From the NCBI RefSeq assembly GCF_000349325.1, contig NC_020504.1:558001-622000 (forward strand): a stretch of DNA of 64,000 nucleotides, read 5' to 3'. The DNA comes from Streptomyces davaonensis JCM 4913 (GTDB lineage Bacteria > Actinomycetota > Actinomycetes > Streptomycetales > Streptomycetaceae). Position numbers and translations under genes: made by a program. Positions 53,243-62,717 of the stretch are shown here, one piece after another. The notes beneath the pieces are model-generated. The model did not search any database and was not told where the DNA came from. It saw only the letters and a list, made by a program, of their open reading frames with translations. The stretch's first letter is position 1, and every line of letters starts with the position of its first letter.

Positions 53243-54082
53243 TCACGGGGAGGTCACCTCCACGGACAGGTCGTTGTCGACCGTGTAATAAGGACGCACA
53301 GTGAGGCCCCCGACCGTGGCGGCCGGGTACACGAAGATCTCCTTGCGATCCGCCACGTCGTCCAGCAGACGGCCGATCCGGATGAACGGGGTCCCCTCGG
53401 CGGGTCGGGGCCGCACGCTGACGTCCCAGACGCGGCTGCCCTCTGCGGTCAACTCGTCGAGGTCCGCGGTGAAGGAGAATCGCCGCCCATCGCCGTCGAC
53501 CTGCGGCTGCCGGGTCCGTACCGGGCCGTTGGAACCCCGCGCGCGCAGTCGTACGACGGCTCCCGCCGACAAGGTGTCGCCGTGGAGGCGCGCCTTGACC
53601 GTCATCGTCCGGTCGGTCACCTCGATGCCCTCGACCTCGGCATGGGCGGTGCGCAACCAGGTCCGTATCGCGAGATAGCCGTCCTTCGTGGTGTACGGAA
53701 CGCGCACCGCCACCGGCGACAGCCGGTCACGGGTCTGTCCGTCGACCAGGGCTCGCAGGTCCCGCATGCCGGGGCGGAGGCGGATGCGTGGCGATCCCGG
53801 TTCGGGCAGCAGATACACGTCCCACCGTCCTTCGGGGAGAGCCGGTTGCGGCTCCAGGACCGCGCGTCCGCCGCCGTCGTCGTCCGCCGCTTCGACGGGG
53901 AGGACGTGGGAGGTCTGTTCGGGCTGTCCCTTCTTGGGGCGCAACCGCACCAGCAACTGGGCCGATTCGCGATCCTGCTCCTCAAGTGCGGGGACATGGA
54001 AGGTGATTCGGCCGTCGGTGTCGGCCGTGCAGTGGGCGCGCGGTTGCGTGTCCGGTGTCGTCGCGACTGGTGTTTGGTTCAT
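53243..54082 (-). CDS. hypothetical beta-rich protein coupled to GT4
   Basis: A 279-residue protein of unknown family. Strand-rich segments such as RWDVYLLPEPGSPRIRLRP and VYPAATVGGLTVRPYYTVDN, and no signal or membrane helix, suggest two beta-sandwich domains in the cytoplasm. The ATG at 54082 overlaps the stop of the upstream glycosyltransferase (ATGA) and has GGAGGGGG upstream, so translation is coupled. It may modify or support the glycosyltransferase reaction, for example in a cell-wall glycopolymer, but that is only inference. Confidence 0.65.
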   Translation of the reverse strand: MNQTPVATTPDTQPRAHCTADTDGRITFHVPALEEQDRESAQLLVRLRPKKGQPEQTSHVLPVEAADDDGGGRAVLEPQPALPEGRWDVYLLPEPGSPRIRLRPGMRDLRALVDGQTRDRLSPVAVRVPYTTKDGYLAIRTWLRTAHAEVEGIEVTDRTMTVKARLHGDTLSAGAVVRLRARGSNGPVRTRQPQVDGDGRRFSFTADLDELTAEGSRVWDVSVRPRPAEGTPFIRIGRLLDDVADRKEIFVYPAATVGGLTVRPYYTVDNDLSVEVTSP

Positions 54083-55344
54083 CGCTGCCCCCTCCGTACG
54101 GCGCGCAGTGCATTGCCGGCCGCGGCGTGGGCGGCGTCGCGCGCTGCGAAGCCCTGGCTGATCAGGGCTCGATGTATTCGGTCGCGTTCCGGTGCGACCG
54201 GCCGCCCGGCCCTTCGCGCCGCCGTCGCCTCGTCGATCAGACGCTCGGCCTGCTCCACGACGGGGACCGGGGCGAAGCGTCGCGCGTTCTCCATGGCCGT
54301 ACGGCCCATGCTCCGGCGCCGCTCGTCGTCGCCGACGAGTTCCAGCAGAGCCGCGCCCAGCGCCTCCCGGTCGCCGACCGGCACCAGGCGGCCGTCGACG
54401 CCGTCCTTGATGATCTCGCCGGGTCCGTACGGGCAATCGGTGCTCACCACCGGGAGTCCGCAGCGCATCGCCTCGACGATGGTCATGCCGAACGGCTCGA
54501 AGTTGGACGCGGCCGCGCCGATCGATCCCTTGACCCACTCCGCTTCCATGGGGGCGGCCGCGCCCATCAGAAAGACGTTGTCGTACAGGCCCAGACTCTC
54601 GATGAGCTGACGCAGCCGGGCTTGTTCCTCCCCCTTGCCGTAGATGCGCAGCTGCCAGTCAGGGTGTTGGGTGGCGACTTGGGCGAATGCCTCGATGAGG
54701 AGGTCGTAACGTTTCACCGGAACCAGCCGCCCGGCGGCGACCACCACCTTCGCGCGGCCGTCGGCGGCCGGCAGCAGCGGGTCGGGGACACTGTTGGGCA
54801 GCGCTTCCACCCGGACGCCGGGCAGGCGCATCTTGCGCCGGTAGGCGGCGGCGTCCGCCTCCGTGACCGTGGTGAGCACGTCGAGTCGCCGGTAGGCCCG
54901 GCGCAGTGCGGTGCGCAGCGCTGGTGAATGATTGTCGAGGGTGAGGTGTTCCTGCCCGATGCGGACGACATTCTCCGGGGCCTGAAACGCCAGGTGCACA
55001 TTGAGCCCGGGGCGGGTGCCGATGACCACATCGGCGTCGGTTGTCTTCAGCCACTCGCCGATGCGCTGATCGGTCAACTCGCTGTACTGCTGGTAACGGT
55101 ACTCGGCGGCGGGAAAAATGCTCGCGGGTCTCAGATGAAGCGGATGTTCCTTTTCCGTTCGCAGGTCCACCAGTGGTCGGAGGGAAACTCTCGGGTCCAG
55201 GGTGAAATTCGGGTGCTCCCGATGCCGTAACGCCGAGACGATCTCCACGTCGTGCCGCGTGGCCAGCGCCTGGGCCAGATTGAAGGTCGTGGTGATCGTG
55301 CCTCCGATGCCGTAGGCGTTGTGAATCAGGAAAGAGATCTTCAT
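54079..55344 (-). CDS. family 4 glycosyltransferase
   Basis: A 421-residue GT-B glycosyltransferase. The N-terminal part has MKISFLIHNAYGIGGTITTT; the donor domain has AAGRLVPVKRYDLLIEAFAQ, GLYDNVFLMGAAAPMEAEW and the EX7E motif (EPFGMTIVEAMRCGLPVVST). It transfers sugars from nucleotide donors; acceptor unknown. The stop overlaps the ATG of the next gene. The kinase gene lies divergent 165 bp away. Confidence 0.87.
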   Translation of the reverse strand: MKISFLIHNAYGIGGTITTTFNLAQALATRHDVEIVSALRHREHPNFTLDPRVSLRPLVDLRTEKEHPLHLRPASIFPAAEYRYQQYSELTDQRIGEWLKTTDADVVIGTRPGLNVHLAFQAPENVVRIGQEHLTLDNHSPALRTALRRAYRRLDVLTTVTEADAAAYRRKMRLPGVRVEALPNSVPDPLLPAADGRAKVVVAAGRLVPVKRYDLLIEAFAQVATQHPDWQLRIYGKGEEQARLRQLIESLGLYDNVFLMGAAAPMEAEWVKGSIGAAASNFEPFGMTIVEAMRCGLPVVSTDCPYGPGEIIKDGVDGRLVPVGDREALGAALLELVGDDERRRSMGRTAMENARRFAPVPVVEQAERLIDEATAARRAGRPVAPERDRIHRALISQGFAARDAAHAAAGNALRAVRRGQR

Positions 55345-55509
55345 GGCGGACTAGACCTCCCCAAACCCTTGCCCGTTGCCTGCCGTTATCGCTTTGTTCT
55401 CTTTCCGGTCGATGTCACGGTCCGGGTACGCCTCGGCGATACTTCTGGCCCCGCAACCGCCGTGGCCGAAAATGTGTCTCTGAGCGCAAGGCAAGGTCGG
55501 GGGGACGAG

Positions 55510-57153
55510 ATGAGCACATGGGAAGTGCCCGGATACACCGAGTCACTCGAACTCGGCGCGGGAGCGAGCGGGCGGGTCGTCCTGGCCGTGCACAAGGAGA
55601 CCGGTGTCCCGGTCGCGGTGAAGTACCTCAGCGAGTCACTGCGCACCAGGCCGAGCTTCGTGTACGACTTCCGGGCGGAGGCCCGGCTGCTCGGCGGACT
55701 GGAGAGCCCGTACGTCACCGGCCTGTACGAGTACGTGGAGAGCCCGCAGGGTGCCGCCATCGTGATGGAGTTGGTGGACGGCGTCTCGCTGCGCACCCTG
55801 CTGAGCCGTCAGGGACCGCTCGACCCCGAAGCCGCCCTCGTCATCCTGAAGGGGTCGCTGCTCGGCCTCGCCGACGCCCATCGCGTGGGTGTCGTCCACC
55901 GCGACTACAAGCCGGAGAACGTCCTGGTCGTGCCGGACGGCTCGTCCAAGCTCGTCGACTTCGGCATCGCGGTGGACTCGGGCGCGACCGCCGGTGTGGC
56001 GGGGACCCCGTCGTACATGTCCCCGGAGCAGTGGACCGGCGCCCCCGCTTCACCGGCCACCGATGTGTACGCGGCCACGGCCACCTTCTTCGAGTGCCTC
56101 ACGGGGCACAAGCCGTACACGGGCGACAACTTCGCGGAACTGGCGTTGCAGCACGTCGAGGCGCCGGTCCCGGCCGACGAGGCGCCCGAAGCCGTGCGCG
56201 CGCTCATCCGCCGGGGTCTGGCCAAGGATCCGGCGCAACGGCCCGCGCAGGCGGCGGAGTTCGTCACGGAGCTGGAGGCCGTCGCGGGCACCGCCTACGG
56301 GCAGGACTGGGAGGAACGGGGCCGGGGCCGGCTGGCCGCACTCGTGGCGCTGCTGCCCCTGCTGCTGCCGTCGGCACGCAGCACCCCTCGTACCACCACG
56401 GACGCCGCACGCACCGTACTGCCTCAAGGTCCCGGCCCCGTCCCGGCACGATCCTGGCTGCCCGGCCGCCCCGGAGTGCTGATCTCGGTCGCGGCCGTCG
56501 TGCTCGGAGTGCTCCTGACCTACGGAATCCCGTTGAACGCGGGCCCCGCGGCGCAGGAAGCGGCACAGGCCCTGGCCACGACCAGCGCCGAGCCCGCCGC
56601 GGAAGCGGCCGGGACCACGGCGCCGACCTCGTCGCCCTCCGCGTCCCCGACGTCCAGCGCATCGGAGAGCCCCTCGTCGTCGCCCGGGGAGGACCCCAGC
56701 GGATCGGCGACTCCCGGTGGCGCGGAGCCCTCCGCCCCGGCCGGGGGTGAGGAGACGACGACGCCTCCCGACGGCACGGGGAGCACGGCGACGCCGACGA
56801 CCGCCGCTCCCCCGTCGCCGGTCGCGCCCGCCGTCAAGGCCGTCACGGTGTCGGGGTTCAGCCAGACAGGTCCCACGACCGCCACCGCGACCCTCGACAT
56901 CACCACGGACGGCACCGGGCCGATCTCCCTCACCGTCTCGTGGTACACGAGCAACGTCAGTGGGCAGCTCGGCTCCGCCGACGGTGCGCCGCAGACCTTC
57001 ACGCGCAGTGGGGCGACCACGTACTCGATCGCCGTCGACCACACCTTCCAGAACACCGGCTGCTATTGGTCGGTTTACGCCACCACCAGCCCGGCCGCGG
57101 CCGGCGGTGACGCCTCTCGACAGCTTCTGACCAGGCAGTGTGACATTCGATGA
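55510..57153 (+). CDS. membrane Ser/Thr protein kinase (PASTA-less)
   Basis: A 547-residue kinase. The catalytic domain (about 10-275) has Lys38 in VPVAVKYLSE, the catalytic loop HRDYKPEN, DFGIAV and the activation region GTPSYMSPEQW. After the kinase domain comes a Pro-rich juxtamembrane part, one membrane helix (about 315-340, VLISVAAVVLGVLLTYGI), a long Ser/Thr/Pro linker and a C-terminal Ig-like domain (about 435-547) with two Cys (TGCYWSVY, RQCDIR). The outer domain probably senses an extracellular signal. The ATG follows GGGGGA. Its stop overlaps the start of the next gene (ATGA). Confidence 0.88.
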   Translation: MSTWEVPGYTESLELGAGASGRVVLAVHKETGVPVAVKYLSESLRTRPSFVYDFRAEARLLGGLESPYVTGLYEYVESPQGAAIVMELVDGVSLRTLLSRQGPLDPEAALVILKGSLLGLADAHRVGVVHRDYKPENVLVVPDGSSKLVDFGIAVDSGATAGVAGTPSYMSPEQWTGAPASPATDVYAATATFFECLTGHKPYTGDNFAELALQHVEAPVPADEAPEAVRALIRRGLAKDPAQRPAQAAEFVTELEAVAGTAYGQDWEERGRGRLAALVALLPLLLPSARSTPRTTTDAARTVLPQGPGPVPARSWLPGRPGVLISVAAVVLGVLLTYGIPLNAGPAAQEAAQALATTSAEPAAEAAGTTAPTSSPSASPTSSASESPSSSPGEDPSGSATPGGAEPSAPAGGEETTTPPDGTGSTATPTTAAPPSPVAPAVKAVTVSGFSQTGPTTATATLDITTDGTGPISLTVSWYTSNVSGQLGSADGAPQTFTRSGATTYSIAVDHTFQNTGCYWSVYATTSPAAAGGDASRQLLTRQCDIR

Positions 57154-57812
57154 CCGCTCAGAATGAGGACGGACCCAGCTCCGCCTCCGACGAGGCCGAG
57201 TACAGCGCCACCGTGCTGGCCAGCCACTGGATCCAGAGACCGCCGGCCGACGACACGCTCGTCGACCCGACCCCGGCACCGGCACAGTCGCCGACCTGGC
57301 CCGACCGGGTCGAAGGCACCGTCCTGCGTTTCGGTCCGGGCGTCACCGCCGCCGTCGCGCATAGGACGCACGGGACGCACGGGACGCTCCCCGCGGTGCC
57401 GACGCCCCCGACACCCCCGCGTCGGCGATGGCGCCGACACGCGCTGCCCGCCGTGGTGCTGATCTGCGTCCTCGCGTTCCTCGCCTGGCAGCGGCTCGGC
57501 CCGTCCGTCGAGGTCGCAACGGTGTCGGTCACGGCCCAGCCGAGGGTTCTGGAGTGCGACGAGACGGCGGACATCGTCGGCGTGGTCAGCACCAACGGCC
57601 GTCCCGGCACGCTCTCCTACCGCTGGACCAGAAGCGACGGCACGGCTTCCGGCGTCCTGCGTGAAGTGGTCGTGCGCGGGCAGAAGGAGGCACGCCTGCA
57701 CCTGAGGTGGACCTTCGAGGGCAAGGGTCAGCGCACGGCTCGGGCCGAGCTTCAGCTTCTCTCGCCGGCCCGCGAAACGGTCACCGCCCGGTTCGCCTAC
57801 GACTGCTCCTGA
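57150..57812 (+). CDS. single-pass membrane protein with Ig-like outer domain, partner of kinase
   Basis: A 220-residue protein coupled to the kinase by an ATGA overlap. The N-terminal 90 residues are polar and include HRTHGTHGT; residues 98-116 form a membrane helix (LPAVVLICVLAFLAWQRL). The outer domain (about 122-220) is Ig-like with Cys pair ECDETADIVGVVSTNG and YDCS, similar to the outer domain of the kinase. The cytoplasmic tail may be a kinase substrate. Inferred function: accessory sensor or substrate of the kinase. Confidence 0.7.
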   Translation: MTAQNEDGPSSASDEAEYSATVLASHWIQRPPADDTLVDPTPAPAQSPTWPDRVEGTVLRFGPGVTAAVAHRTHGTHGTLPAVPTPPTPPRRRWRRHALPAVVLICVLAFLAWQRLGPSVEVATVSVTAQPRVLECDETADIVGVVSTNGRPGTLSYRWTRSDGTASGVLREVVVRGQKEARLHLRWTFEGKGQRTARAELQLLSPARETVTARFAYDCS

Positions 57813-57939
57813 CGGTTCATCGGGCCCGCAGCGGTCCTGCCTGCGGCAAATGCGGAAGGTCACAGTACCGACACGCCCTGTACCGGCCGACCGCAAGCGG
57901 CGCAATGATGCCCCTCCGCAACTGCACTCGAGGGGTACC

Positions 57940-58347
57940 ATGCGCATCCGCACTGCCGCTGTCGCCACCTTCGCGCTCGCCTGCGCGCTCAGCGCCTGTT
58001 CCAGCAGCACCGACCAGGCCGACTCCAAGCCGGAGACCACCGCGAGCGAGGTCTCTCAGGAGGACAAGGACGCCGCTGCTGCCGCCGCCGGAATCCCGCC
58101 GGAGCCGACCGGCGCCGACCGCCAGGACCTTCTCGACACCCTGGAAGCCGCAGCCCCCGACGTCGTGCGGTACGAGGACGAGGCGATCGACGCGGCCCGC
58201 AATCAGTGCTCGGCGATCAACGGTGGTGCGGGCATGCTCGACTACCTCGCCTCGCAGCGGTTCACGTACAAGGATGTGACGACGACGGAAGAGCAGGCCG
58301 CGCAGATCAACGACGCGCTCAAGTCCTCGGGCTTCTGCAAGCTCTGA
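57940..58347 (+). CDS. small DUF732-like lipoprotein
   Basis: A 135-residue lipoprotein with lipobox ALSAC (about 18-22) after MRIRTAAVATFALACA. The C-terminal 80 residues (VVRYEDEAIDAARNQCSAIN, QRFTYKDVTTTEEQAAQIND, SGFCKL) carry two Cys that can form a disulfide and resemble DUF732-type secreted proteins. The role is unknown. The ATG at 57940 lies 9 bases after the GAGGGG of CGAGGGGTACC. Confidence 0.65.
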   Translation: MRIRTAAVATFALACALSACSSSTDQADSKPETTASEVSQEDKDAAAAAAGIPPEPTGADRQDLLDTLEAAAPDVVRYEDEAIDAARNQCSAINGGAGMLDYLASQRFTYKDVTTTEEQAAQINDALKSSGFCKL

Positions 58348-58370
58348 CACGGCGTACGAGGGCAGCACAT

Positions 58371-58386
58371 CGGCCCGACAGGGCCG
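58371..58386 (+). terminator. weak hairpin after lipoprotein gene
   Basis: CGGCCC-GACA-GGGCCG, 6-bp stem with a tetraloop, 24 bases past the lipoprotein stop. It could end transcription before the DUF4139 pair. Confidence 0.35.
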
Positions 58387-58463
58387 GCCGGGGGGATGCT
58401 TCCAGCCACCCCCGCAGCGGGCGCTAGGCTTCGGCCGGCACGGACATGACGGGGGCGGAACGC

Positions 58464-60527
58464 ATGAAATCCGAGGAGACACCGCGGTGGGGCTCGGCCC
58501 TGGACGCGGTCGTGGTGTACGCGCAGGGCGCGATGTGCAGCCGTAGGGCGAGCGGCTCCGTGCCGCCGCAGGGACGGGTACGGGTCACGGGCCTGCCGCG
58601 CTCGATCGACCCGGGCTCCCTGCGCGCCCGCGTGGTCGGCGACAGCGGTGTCCGGGTCACCGAGGTGCGGACGGAGGTGGACGCCGAGCCGTCCGGTGCC
58701 GAGTCCTCCGACGCGTTGCGGGAGGAGGTGGAGCGGCTGCGCGACGCCCTTGGCGCGGTGAATGGCCGCCGCGACCGGCTGCTCGCCCGTATCAAGGAGG
58801 TCGAGGACCTGCGCCCGGTTCCGCCGCCGCGCAAGCGGGACGACCCGCACCGCCGTACTCCCGCCGAAGCGTGGCTGTCGCTCGCCGACTTCGTGGACGA
58901 ACGGCTGACGGCCCTGCACGGCCGCCTCGCCGAGCTGGAGGCGGAGGTGCGCCGCGTCGAGCACGAACTCGACGTCGCGGCCGACCGTTTGGCCCGGGGC
59001 ACCACCGACAAGCCCGCCGCCCATGTCGAGACCACGGTCTGCGCGGTGTTGACCCTCGACGGATCGGGCGAGGTGGAGCTGGAGCTGGAGTACGGGGTTC
59101 CGGGCGCCGTCTGGGTACCGGCGTACCGGCTGGCCTACCGGCAGAGCGCGGACTCCGGCAGCCTGGTGCTGCGTGCCTCGGTCGCGCAGCGCACCGGCGA
59201 GGACTGGACCGGGGTGCGCATCGCGCTCGCCACCGCCGATCTGCGGCGCCGCACCGACCTGCCGAAGCTGCGCTCGCTGCGGATCGGCCGCCGTCAGCCC
59301 GTGGCCGCGCCGTCCGGCTGGCGGGAGCCCCCGGCAGGTCTGTCCGATCTGTTCACCGGGTACGACTCGGCGGGCCCGCGGCCACAACCGCGATCCGGCG
59401 CCGTACCAGGCTCCGCCGGGGGCGCGCCCCCGGCCGTCGTCGGCAGCGCCCCCGTCTCACCTCCCCCGCCCGCACCCTCGTACGGCGGAGCGCCCCCGCG
59501 CCCCGCCGAACCGGGCGGAGCCCCCGCGCCGGCGGCGCTCGACCGTTCCATGCCGGCCTTCGGGGCGGCGGCACCGCAGGCACCCGCCCGCGCCCGGACC
59601 GGCCGCGCGCCGGCCGCCGCTCCCGCCGCCATGCCACCGGCCCCCGGCGGCCCGATGGCCCCACCGCCGCCCGCACCGGTGACAGGTCCGCCGCGACCCT
59701 CCGGCGACGAGCTCGACTACGCCGCACTCCACCTCAGCGGCCCCGACGAGCCCGCGAGCCGCAGGGGCCGCCTGTTCCCCGACGCGCCGTTCGATCCGGT
59801 GGCGGCCGAACACCGCCGCCGCGCCGAGGCAGTGGCCTCGCTGCCGCTTCCCGGGCACGCGGTGCGGCCCCGTGCGTCGGCGGGGTCCTTCGACCATCGC
59901 TACGACGCCGTCGCCCGCGCGGACATCCCCTCGGACGGCACCTGGCACACCGTCACCATCAGCGAGATCCCGGTCGGTCTGCGCACCGAGTACCTGTGCG
60001 TGCCGTCCGTGGAGCAGCGGGTGTACGGGACGCTGGTCTTGTCCAACGCCACCGACCAGGCGCTGTTGGCCGGTCCGGTGGAGGTCACCGTCGACGACGA
60101 CTTCCTGCTGACCGCCGCGCTGCCCACGCTCGCGCCCGGCGGCGTCCGCCGGATGGGGCTCGGGCCGGCGGAGGGCGTCCAGGTCACCCGGCGTACGCAC
60201 CTCAACGAGTCGACGGCGGGCCTGCGCAACAACGTCACCGTGCTGGACCACCGCGTACAGGTGGACCTGGCCAACCGGCTCGCCCGGCCCGTCTCCGTCG
60301 AGGTCCGGGAACAGGTGCCGGTCACCTCCGATCCGGACGTGCGGATCGACGAACGGGCGGCCGACTGGACGGTTCCGGACGACGGTGCGGGACCCGATCA
60401 CCACGCCCCGGGCACCCGAGTGTGGCGCGTCGAGCTGCCGCCCGGCGGCACCGCCGCCCTGCACGGCGGCTACGAAATCCGAATCCCGGCCGCGAAGGCC
60501 CTGGTCGGCGGCAACCGCAGGAGCTGA
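58464..60527 (+). CDS. DUF4139 (MuiA-type) protein 1
   Basis: A 687-residue cytoplasmic protein of the mucoidy-inhibitor A-like group. The DUF4140 part is about 12-100 (ALDAVVVYAQGAMCSRRASG), followed by a coiled coil (about 85-200, REEVERLRDALGAVNGRRDR). The DUF4139 part begins near 210 (GVPGAVWVPAYRLAYRQ, RTGEDWTGVRIALATADLRR). A Pro/Ala-rich insertion (about 295-430) splits this domain and is longer than usual. The C-terminal half ends in RNNVTVLDHRVQVDLANRL and VELPPGGTAALHGGYEIRIP. ATG at 58464 chosen for the GGGGGCGGA upstream. The next gene is a paralogue. Confidence 0.82.
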   Translation: MKSEETPRWGSALDAVVVYAQGAMCSRRASGSVPPQGRVRVTGLPRSIDPGSLRARVVGDSGVRVTEVRTEVDAEPSGAESSDALREEVERLRDALGAVNGRRDRLLARIKEVEDLRPVPPPRKRDDPHRRTPAEAWLSLADFVDERLTALHGRLAELEAEVRRVEHELDVAADRLARGTTDKPAAHVETTVCAVLTLDGSGEVELELEYGVPGAVWVPAYRLAYRQSADSGSLVLRASVAQRTGEDWTGVRIALATADLRRRTDLPKLRSLRIGRRQPVAAPSGWREPPAGLSDLFTGYDSAGPRPQPRSGAVPGSAGGAPPAVVGSAPVSPPPPAPSYGGAPPRPAEPGGAPAPAALDRSMPAFGAAAPQAPARARTGRAPAAAPAAMPPAPGGPMAPPPPAPVTGPPRPSGDELDYAALHLSGPDEPASRRGRLFPDAPFDPVAAEHRRRAEAVASLPLPGHAVRPRASAGSFDHRYDAVARADIPSDGTWHTVTISEIPVGLRTEYLCVPSVEQRVYGTLVLSNATDQALLAGPVEVTVDDDFLLTAALPTLAPGGVRRMGLGPAEGVQVTRRTHLNESTAGLRNNVTVLDHRVQVDLANRLARPVSVEVREQVPVTSDPDVRIDERAADWTVPDDGAGPDHHAPGTRVWRVELPPGGTAALHGGYEIRIPAAKALVGGNRRS

Positions 60528-60535
60528 CACACACC

Positions 60536-62095
60536 ATGTCCACGGATCCGGAACTGATCCCCGCCCCCGTCACCGCCGTCACCTGCCTGGAGGACCGCGC
60601 CCAGGTCGAACGCACCCTCACCCTGGATCTGCGGGCGGGCGTGCAGCGACTGCGCCTCGGACCGGTGAGCGCGCTGGCGGTCGACCGTACGCTGCACGCC
60701 GAGCTGACCGCCGACCATGAGGCGAGCGTTCTCGACGCCCGCATCGTGCGCGCCTGGACGCCGCGCGGGCCGCTGCCCACCGCCGACGACTCGGCGCTGC
60801 GCCTGCGCGTCCACGCCCTGGAGCAGGAGCGGTTCACTCTGGAACAGCGGACCGACCGGCTGCGCACCCGCCTCGACGTGCTGGGAAAGCTCGCCACGGA
60901 CCTGCTGCGTGAGATCGGCGAGGGAGCCGGTACGGGTGAGACGGACACGGCTCGCTGGACCGCGGAACTCGACCGCGTGGACGACGAACGCGACGCGTAC
61001 AGCGAGGAGTTGCGCGCCACGCAGGCCCGGCTGACGGTGCTGACCACCGAACTCCGGGAGACCGAGCACGCCGTCGACCTGTCCGAGCAGCAACCCGCCG
61101 AGCTGCTCGGCCATGTCGAGCTGGCCGTACGGTCCGACGTCGCGGGGAAGGCGCGGCTCCGGCTGACCCACCTCGTCCCCTGCGCGCTGTGGCGCCCCGC
61201 CTATCGGGCCGTGCTCGACGGGGGCACGGTGACGCTGGAGACGGACGCCATGGTGTGGCAGCGCACCGGCGAGGACTGGTCCGACGTGGCGCTGACGCTG
61301 TCCACGGCCCGCTCGGCCGCGGCCAACGAGCCGCCGCGCCTCGTCGAGGACCGGCTGACGCTGACCGACCGCTCCCCCGCCGAACGGCGCACGGTCGAGG
61401 TGGAGTTGCGCGAGCAGGAGATCTCCGACCTCGGCCCGGCCCCCGTGCTCGGCCTGCCCGGAGTGGACGACGGCGGGGAAACCAGGGTGCTGCGCTCGCC
61501 CGCGCCCGTCTCCGTCCCCGCCGACGGACGCGCCCACCGGGTGCCGCTCTCGTCCGTGGCCACACCCGCGAGCAGCGAGTACGCCTGCTCCCCCGAGCTG
61601 TCCCCGCTGGTGACCCAGGTGGTGCGGTTCGACAACTCCTCCGGGCACGCGCTGCTCGCCGGCCCCGTGGACCTGGTGCGCGGCAGCGGGTTCAGCGGCC
61701 GGGGCACACTGGAGTTCACCGCTCCCGGCGGGCCCGTCGAGCTCGCGTTCGGCAGCCACGACGACTACCGCGTGCTGCGGTACGCCGAGGAATCCCGCGA
61801 CACCACCACCATGACCCAGCGGACCACGGTGACCCACTCGGTACGCCTGCACCTGTCCCGCTTCTCCGCTCCCGGGGCACAGGGCGATCAGACGGTCGTG
61901 CTGCGGGAACGGATCCCGGTCTCCGAGGTCTCGGCAGTGGACGTACGCCTGCGCAAGGAGGACTGTTCCCCCCTCCCCGACACGGTGGACGACGAGGGCA
62001 TCGCCCGCTGGGACATCGCCCTGCCGCCCGGCGGCCGTCGCACGGTGATCCTCGTGTACGACATCTCCGCGAGCGGCAAGGTCACTGGTGTGTGA
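60536..62095 (+). CDS. DUF4139 (MuiA-type) protein 2
   Basis: A 519-residue paralogue of the preceding protein without the Pro-rich insertion. DUF4140 is about 10-85 (APVTAVTCLEDRAQVERTLT), the coiled coil about 90-190 (LRVHALEQERFTLEQRTDRL), and DUF4139 about 200-515 (VPCALWRPAYRAVLDGG, WQRTGEDWSDVALTLSTARS, VVLRERIPVSEVSAVDVRL). It starts 8 bp after the first and may form a heteromer with it. MuiA-type proteins are linked to polysaccharide or envelope control in some bacteria; here the role is unknown. Confidence 0.83.
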   Translation: MSTDPELIPAPVTAVTCLEDRAQVERTLTLDLRAGVQRLRLGPVSALAVDRTLHAELTADHEASVLDARIVRAWTPRGPLPTADDSALRLRVHALEQERFTLEQRTDRLRTRLDVLGKLATDLLREIGEGAGTGETDTARWTAELDRVDDERDAYSEELRATQARLTVLTTELRETEHAVDLSEQQPAELLGHVELAVRSDVAGKARLRLTHLVPCALWRPAYRAVLDGGTVTLETDAMVWQRTGEDWSDVALTLSTARSAAANEPPRLVEDRLTLTDRSPAERRTVEVELREQEISDLGPAPVLGLPGVDDGGETRVLRSPAPVSVPADGRAHRVPLSSVATPASSEYACSPELSPLVTQVVRFDNSSGHALLAGPVDLVRGSGFSGRGTLEFTAPGGPVELAFGSHDDYRVLRYAEESRDTTTMTQRTTVTHSVRLHLSRFSAPGAQGDQTVVLRERIPVSEVSAVDVRLRKEDCSPLPDTVDDEGIARWDIALPPGGRRTVILVYDISASGKVTGV

Positions 62096-62708
62096 GGACG
62101 ACTCTGGGGCGCCGGTCTCCGTGGTGATGGAGCGCATGGACGGATCGGCCGCGGTGCGCGCCGAGGACGCGTTCAGACGGATCTACGCGGAGGCGTTCGC
62201 CGAGGCTCCGTACCACGAGACCGAGGACGACATCGCCGCCGCCTTCCGCCGCTTCCGCGCACTGGCTCAAAGGCCCGCTTTCCGCGCGGTGTTGGCCCGC
62301 TCCGAGTACGGCGAGCCGATCGGCATGGCGTACGGCTTCCCCCTCGGCTCCGACACGGTGTGGTGGGACGAGCTGACCGAACCCGTGCCCGACGACATGC
62401 GGCGCGAGGACGGGCACCGCACCTTCGGGCTCATCGAACTCGCCGTGCGCGGGGCGTGGCGCGGGGAGGGTGTGGCGCGGCGTCTGCACCGGACGCTGCT
62501 CGACGGCGTCGTAGCAGAGCGGGTGTTGCTGAACGTCCACCCGGAGGGCAAGGCAGCGGCGGCCGCTTATCGCGCGTGGGGGTACCGCAAAATCGGGGAG
62601 GCGAGGGTGCCGGGCGAGGAGGCGGGCGTGTATGACGTGATGCTGCTCGATCTGGGAGCCCGTTTTCGGACCTCGGTAGGGTCGATGATGCCCCAACCCG
62701 CCCGCTAG
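62088..62708 (+). CDS. GNAT-family N-acetyltransferase
   Basis: A 206-residue acetyltransferase. The acetyl-CoA loop is RGAWRGEGVARRLHRTLLDG, preceded by TFGLIELAVR and followed by RVLLNVHPEGKAAAAAYRAW and YDVMLLDLG. The start is a GTG whose first bases overlap the preceding DUF4139 stop, so the gene may be coupled; ATG codons at 62127 (VMERMD) and 62136 are alternative starts. Substrate unknown. Confidence 0.8.
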   Translation: MCEDDSGAPVSVVMERMDGSAAVRAEDAFRRIYAEAFAEAPYHETEDDIAAAFRRFRALAQRPAFRAVLARSEYGEPIGMAYGFPLGSDTVWWDELTEPVPDDMRREDGHRTFGLIELAVRGAWRGEGVARRLHRTLLDGVVAERVLLNVHPEGKAAAAAYRAWGYRKIGEARVPGEEAGVYDVMLLDLGARFRTSVGSMMPQPAR

Positions 62709-62717
62709 CAGGGACAC

